This document shows, in pieces, positions 5,989-8,886 of a stretch of 8,886 bases of DNA. The stretch's first letter is position 1; every line of letters starts with the position of its first letter. Origin of the DNA: Nitrospina sp. (GTDB lineage: Bacteria; Nitrospinota; Nitrospinia; Nitrospinales; VA-1); the NCBI GenBank assembly GCA_018665625.1, contig JABJCF010000439.1, forward strand, positions 1 through 8,886, given 5' to 3'. A model generated the notes under the pieces. The model saw nothing but the letters and a program-made list of their open reading frames with translations, did not search any database and had not been told where the DNA came from. The translations under genes and the position numbers were made by a program.

Positions 5989-7155
5989 TTAGCTAGGAAC
6001 CCCGTTCGCTTCTTTTTGAGCAAACAATGAAAACTCTTCACTGGCTTCTTCATAGTCATCGAACCATGCGGCGTCTGGGTTTCTATAGAAGGCCAAAAAT
6101 CGTGCGTTGTCTTCTGAGTTTGCGGCACGAGCATATTTGAAGAAAATTTGTTCTTCAGTCATCCCAACTACCTCAATTTTTCCAGATTCATGCGACATGA
6201 CAAGGCGAGCCCTTTTGGCAAGGCCGGAGCATCTTGTTCTCGCTTTCTCAAATATTTCATAGCCTTTTTCAATGGGAATAGAATAGGTCTCATTGCCCAA
6301 AGTAGGTCGACATAAAAACACATAGTAAGGTGGAACGCCGATGAATGATAATCTCGAAAATAACTCGGTTAATACATCGGGATCGTCATTCACCCCTTTT
6401 ACCATGGGTGTCTGGTTTACCAGAGAGACTCCAGAATCCATTAAAGCATTGAGCCCTTCCACCGCTTGTGTGGTTAGTTCTCGAGGATGATTGAAGTGTG
6501 CCATGACATAGATTTTCTTTTCGTTGGTGCTGTACTTTCGAAACATTTCAAGCAAAGACGGGTCGTTTAGAATACGAAAGGGATTGAAAGCTGGCACCTT
6601 GGTTCCTATGCGAATGATCTTTACATGATCAATTTCACGGAGCTGTTTAATAATGGGTTCCAGTTTGCTGGTGGAAAGGATTAAAGGATCTCCTCCGGTG
6701 AGCAAAACATTATTAATCTGTTTATTATTTTTAATGTATTCGAGCCCTTCACTAATGTCTTTAGTGACTTCGTCATTCTCGTTCATGAACAGCCTTTTGC
6801 GAAAGCAAAAGCGACAATAGGCCGCACAGACTTCATTAACTAATAATAAAGCGGTTGAGGTGTATTTATGCTCCAGACCATGGACCTTGGTGTATTTTTC
6901 TTCATTAGAAGCATCGAGTTCGCCCCATTCGTTCAATTCTTCGACATCAGGCATAATAATGCGCTTGATGGGATCGTTTGGGTCGTCCCAGTCGATTAAT
7001 GATTGATAATAGTCGTTGGTGCGGAATACAAACTTATCATTAACTTTCTGCATTTCCTCACGTTCTGATTCTGTCAATTGAGGAATTTGCTCTAGTTTAG
7101 TTAAATATTTGATTTTTTTGAAACTTGCACTGAGGTGTTTTAGTAAAGCATTCAT
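5989..7155 (-). CDS. KamA-family radical SAM/PLP aminomutase, substrate pocket altered
   Basis: This 388-residue protein belongs to the lysine 2,3-aminomutase family, which uses a [4Fe-4S] cluster, S-adenosylmethionine and PLP to move an alpha-amino group to the beta carbon. The CX3CX2C motif is Cys110-Cys114-Cys117 (CAAYCRFCFRKR), with Arg119 in the place of the carboxylate-binding arginine. LTGGDPL (152-158), IRIGTKVPAF (181-190) and NQTPMVKGVND (247-257) are family blocks. Lys326 in MSHESGK is the expected PLP Schiff-base lysine. The two aspartates that hold the lysine side-chain amine in clostridial lysine aminomutase (293 and 330) are absent: Arg283 in LCRPTLG and about Met320 occupy their places. 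The substrate may therefore not be lysine; glutamate or another acidic amino acid is plausible. No ablB-type acetyltransferase is adjacent. The ATG is preceded by an excellent ribosome site (GGAGGTGA, 7159-7166). Confidence 0.93.
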   Translation of the reverse strand: MNALLKHLSASFKKIKYLTKLEQIPQLTESEREEMQKVNDKFVFRTNDYYQSLIDWDDPNDPIKRIIMPDVEELNEWGELDASNEEKYTKVHGLEHKYTSTALLLVNEVCAAYCRFCFRKRLFMNENDEVTKDISEGLEYIKNNKQINNVLLTGGDPLILSTSKLEPIIKQLREIDHVKIIRIGTKVPAFNPFRILNDPSLLEMFRKYSTNEKKIYVMAHFNHPRELTTQAVEGLNALMDSGVSLVNQTPMVKGVNDDPDVLTELFSRLSFIGVPPYYVFLCRPTLGNETYSIPIEKGYEIFEKARTRCSGLAKRARLVMSHESGKIEVVGMTEEQIFFKYARAANSEDNARFLAFYRNPDAAWFDDYEEASEEFSLFAQKEANGVPS

Positions 7156-7590
7156 TTATCACCTCCCCGTAAAGTGGTTAACATTTTGTTTTTTATTGAG
7201 TTTCTCCCCGAGTCAACTCAAACAAGCAAAACCAATCCCCTTTCTCGTATGATAGAGAAAAAAAGAACTTTTAATTCTTGGTTGGGTTTATTTTGGCACC
7301 AAGCCTAGCATTACTGGCTTTGTGCAGTGTGGGTCTCAACTTGTGGGTAAATCATACTTTATTCACTCCGTAGCCGCAAGAAAAATTGGCCCCAAATTTA
7401 TCTAACTCGATAAGAAATTAAAAATAAATGATTGAAAAAAAATGCATTATGTAATTTTTGAATTGAAAGCATTAATTTTTTAAAATGCGGTAAATGACCC
7501 AGATAATATTGTTGAAACGGCCTCCAATGTTGGCGAAAATGTGCAAAATTATTTCCTTACTATGGAGGGTTTTTTGCTAAGGAATTTTTA
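7156..7590. other. Gene-free AT-rich divergent spacer
   Basis: No credible coding region is present. The half nearest the aminomutase holds its ribosome site and two perfect inverted repeats, TTGAGTT/AACTCAA (7196-7202 and 7215-7221) and TTTCTC/GAGAAA (7241-7246 and 7255-7260), plus a bulged hairpin AAGCC...GGCTT (7301-7320). On the minus strand TATCAT falls inside the second repeat's loop and TTGACT inside the first repeat, but neither has a good partner box, so I cannot place the aminomutase promoter. From about 7383 to 7490 the sequence is very AT-rich, with GCATT/AATGC arms at 7469-7488. Confidence 0.5.
7196..7221 (-). promoter_or_regulatory. 7-bp perfect inverted repeat upstream of the aminomutase gene
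   Basis: Arms TTGAGTT (7196-7202) and AACTCAA (7215-7221) flank a 12-base spacer, about 40 bases upstream of the aminomutase start codon. The position suits either an operator or a hairpin in the 5' leader of its mRNA. No flanking U-run or known motif identifies it. Confidence 0.35.
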
Positions 7591-7618
7591 TTGACAGAAA
7601 AACCGAATGGACTATAAT
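7591..7618 (+). promoter_or_regulatory. Consensus sigma70-type promoter of the cytochrome c gene
   Basis: TTGACA (7591-7596) and TATAAT (7613-7618) are both perfect consensus hexamers with a 16-base spacer. An AT-rich stretch (GGAATTTTTA) directly precedes the -35 box and could act as an UP-like element. Transcription should start near 7625, leaving a leader of about 170 nt before the cytochrome start codon. Perfect boxes suggest strong constitutive expression unless a regulator intervenes. Confidence 0.85.
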
Positions 7619-7624
7619 GCGGTG

Positions 7625-7796
7625 CTCTTTTATCAATCTGTCTTGGCCATCTTACCCATTGGGGGTTGTGTTCTAGTGGGTTGATTTTAATAGGTTTTTT
7701 GTGTTTCAAAAAAAGCCTGTCCAATATATATGCAACAAACCGGTAATTTAGGTTTTAATAAGCTTTAATCCACTATTTTAAAGAGGAGATTGTTTA
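7625..7796 (+). other. Long 5' leader of the cytochrome c mRNA
   Basis: The stretch between the predicted transcription start and the ATG is about 170 nt with no convincing small gene. It contains a nested pairing ATCA...ACCCA with TGGGT-TGAT (7632-7658 with 7677-7685), an alternative CCCA/TGGG pairing near 7655-7665, an AGG-T-run/A-run-CCT hairpin (about 7692-7717), AAACC/GGTTT arms (7737-7755) and CTTTAA/TTAAAG arms (7763-7768, 7778-7783) ending next to the AGGAG ribosome site (7784-7788). I recognise no known riboswitch. The leader extent rests on the promoter call. Confidence 0.4.
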
Positions 7797-8231
7797 ATGA
7801 AAAAAGCTTTAATTTTGAGTGTGTTGGTAATATTCAGCTTGTTTGCAGTTAGCTCTGCTTTCGCTGGCGGTAAATGTCCGCAGCCTCGTAAAACCAAAGC
7901 GGCTCCTGGCGGCATAGCTAAAAAAGACATGACTGGAAAAGCTAATGCAGCTAATGGTAAGAAAATTTACATGAAAACTGCAAAGCCAATGGCTTGTAAA
8001 ATGTGTCATGGTGACAAAGGTGATGGAGCTGGAAAATTGGGTAAAGCTCTGAAACCAAATCCTCGAAACTTCACCTGTGGTAAAACCATGGCAAAAGTTT
8101 CTGCTGGCCAGATGTTCCATATCATTAAAAAGGGTTCTCCTGGAACAGGCATGGTTGCGCATGGCAAAACTTTGAAGGATAAAGAAATCTGGGATGTTGT
8201 TAAATTCATCCGTTCAGAATGGGTAAAATAA
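7797..8231 (+). CDS. Periplasmic monohaem c-type cytochrome (class I)
   Basis: This 144-residue exported electron carrier has a signal peptide in residues 1-23 (MKKALIL..., hydrophobic core, SSAFA before GGK). The mature protein is small and lysine-rich. The haem motif is CKMCH at 67-71, giving two thioether cysteines and proximal His71. The distal ligand is most likely Met119 in SPGTGMVAHGKTLKDKEIWDVVKFIRS, the usual end of a class I fold. Two further cysteines, Cys27 (KCPQPRKT) and Cys94 (NFTCGKTM), lie outside the haem motif and may form a disulfide. The partner oxidoreductase is not in the window. The basic surface suggests docking to an acidic partner, which is inference. The gene has its own promoter, an AGGAG ribosome site 8 bases before the ATG and a strong terminator, so it is probably a single-gene, well-expressed unit. 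Confidence 0.95.
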   Translation: MKKALILSVLVIFSLFAVSSAFAGGKCPQPRKTKAAPGGIAKKDMTGKANAANGKKIYMKTAKPMACKMCHGDKGDGAGKLGKALKPNPRNFTCGKTMAKVSAGQMFHIIKKGSPGTGMVAHGKTLKDKEIWDVVKFIRSEWVK

Positions 8232-8245
8232 GTTAAGATTCAACT

Positions 8246-8281
8246 AAAGGGGCAGGCCGAATGCGGTCTGCCCCTTTTTTT
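8246..8281 (+). terminator. Rho-independent terminator of the cytochrome c gene
   Basis: AAAGGGGCAGGCCG (8246-8259), loop AATG, CGGTCTGCCCCTTT (8264-8277) pairs along 14 positions with one G-U wobble, and a T-run extends to 8281. It begins 14 bases after the cytochrome stop codon. It is as clear as such a signal can be from sequence alone. Confidence 0.95.
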
Positions 8282-8309
8282 ATGCCGTTTTTCTGCCTAC
8301 GCTCCAATG

Positions 8310-8315
8310 TATAAT
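8310..8315 (+). promoter_or_regulatory. Candidate -10 box for the PhnD-like gene
   Basis: A perfect TATAAT lies between the cytochrome terminator and the next gene, 32 bases before its TTG start. No convincing -35 box stands at 16-18 bases upstream (T-rich GTTTTT only), so this is a candidate that may need an activator. The terminator upstream makes a separate promoter here likely. Confidence 0.45.
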
Positions 8316-8347
8316 GCAAATCAGTTGAATTTCTTTTGGAGCCCTCT

Positions 8348-8886
8348 TTGAATTTCCGCCTTCTACCTTTTTCATATCAATTGCGATGTTTACTCCTTAT
8401 CCTCCTGTTACAAATTGTGGGAGGGGCACAGCAGGTTTTCGCTGAACTGGGTACTCCAAAAAATCCCCTTAGAATGATGTTTGTACCCTCGGGCGATGCC
8501 CAGGTAATCGTCAAGGGTGGGCAGGAAGTTGCCACTCTCTTGCAAAAAGAAACCGGACTGCATTTTAAAACCTCGGTGGCTACCAGCTATGCCGCAGTGA
8601 TAGAGGCCATGGGGGCAAAGAAAGTCGATATCGGTTGGTTGGCCACCTTCAGCTACGTTCTCGCAAAAGATAAATATGATGTTGAACTTTTACTCGTGGT
8701 GCAAAGGTTTGGCAGTCCTTTTTATCGGGGGCAAATCATGGTTCGGGCAGATAGTGGCATTCACTCTTTGAAAGATCTAAAAGGCAAAAGGTTTGCTTTT
8801 GTCGACCCTGCCTCCACTTCCGGGCATTTATACCCTAAAACCTTATTGCTCTCTAAAGGGATGGACCCGAAAACATTTTTTGGTAA
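8348..8886 (+). CDS. PhnD-like periplasmic phosphate/phosphite/phosphonate-binding protein (3' end outside window)
   Basis: The first 179 codons of an exported substrate-binding protein are present. The start is TTG at 8348, chosen because TTGGAG ends 6 bases before it and because it gives a full signal peptide: NFRLLP..., a leucine-rich core (15-24) and AQQVFA (27-32) before ELG. The first in-frame ATG (codon 43) would remove the export signal. The mature part reads LRMMFVPSGDA (41-51), then VATLLQKETGLHF (61-73), VDIGWLATFSY (93-103), IHSLKDLKGKRFAFVDPASTSGHLYP (138-163) and a K-G-M-D-P stretch. The F-V-P-S-G-D and D-P-A-S-T-S-G segments are typical of PhnD/PtxB-like proteins of phosphonate or phosphite ABC transporters. 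Some family members work as sensors instead. Whether permease and ATPase genes follow cannot be seen. Confidence 0.88.
   Translation, partial: MNFRLLPFSYQLRCLLLILLLQIVGGAQQVFAELGTPKNPLRMMFVPSGDAQVIVKGGQEVATLLQKETGLHFKTSVATSYAAVIEAMGAKKVDIGWLATFSYVLAKDKYDVELLLVVQRFGSPFYRGQIMVRADSGIHSLKDLKGKRFAFVDPASTSGHLYPKTLLLSKGMDPKTFFG

Noticed and set aside
7240..7290. Minus-strand promoter for the aminomutase gene using TATCAT or TTGACT
   Set aside because: Neither hexamer has a partner box at 15-19 bases, so I did not call a promoter.
7301..7320. AAGCC...GGCTT hairpin as a terminator
   Set aside because: The stem is short and bulged, no T-run follows on either strand, and no gene ends nearby.
7494..7580. 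Possible 28-codon plus-strand small ORF (MTQIILLK...)
   Set aside because: No real ribosome binding site precedes the ATG, it lies upstream of the only good promoter, and it resembles nothing known. It could be a basic hydrophobic peptide, but nothing supports expression.
7625..7796. Known riboswitch upstream of the cytochrome gene
   Set aside because: The leader has several inverted repeats but none of the conserved cores I can recognise (cobalamin, TPP, SAM, glycine or c-di-GMP).

Overview
The window looks like an ordinary chromosomal stretch from a free-living Gram-negative bacterium of moderate GC content. Three features suggest this: Sec-type signal peptides, a periplasmic c-type cytochrome, and a PhnD-like periplasmic binding protein. 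The mix of genes would fit a marine nitrite-oxidiser-like or deltaproteobacterial lineage (Nitrospinota is my best guess), but no single marker proves this. There is no transposase, integrase, phage gene, CRISPR array, tRNA or rRNA.

Left part (1-2910): the tail of a plus-strand gene is followed by a G/C-run double-hairpin intergenic repeat. A convergent minus-strand gene comes next, encoding a TgpA-like membrane transglutaminase with an intact Cys-His-Asp triad. A roughly 120-base divergent region carrying a sharp palindrome separates it from a plus-strand exported cyclophilin-type peptidyl-prolyl isomerase.

Middle part (2982-7155): a small plus-strand gene encoding a probable STAS-like (DUF4325-type) protein converges, with a 9-base gap, on a minus-strand cluster. 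In transcription order that cluster is a KamA-family radical SAM/PLP aminomutase (7155 to 5989), a polytopic GT-C-type glycosyltransferase-like membrane protein (5900 to 3981) and a DJ-1/PfpI-like protein (3950 to 3348). All three run the same way with gaps of 88 and 30 bases, so they may be co-transcribed. Two of them depart from their families at functional residues. The aminomutase keeps its radical SAM cysteines and PLP lysine but lacks both aspartates that read the lysine side chain, and has an arginine in one of those places. The DJ-1-like protein has glycine where the nucleophilic cysteine should be.

Right part (7156-8886): a 641-base gene-free region leads into a monohaem cytochrome c gene. 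That gene has a consensus -35/-10 promoter, a predicted leader of about 170 nt, a strong ribosome binding site and a textbook rho-independent terminator, which together look like a stand-alone, well-expressed transcription unit. Beyond it begins a TTG-initiated gene for an exported phosphate/phosphonate-type (PhnD-like) substrate-binding protein, cut off by the window edge.

I see no clear multi-gene novel system. The most interesting leads are the altered substrate pocket of the KamA homologue and its linkage to a membrane glycosyltransferase-like protein, the cysteine-less DJ-1 homologue, and the cytochrome leader.
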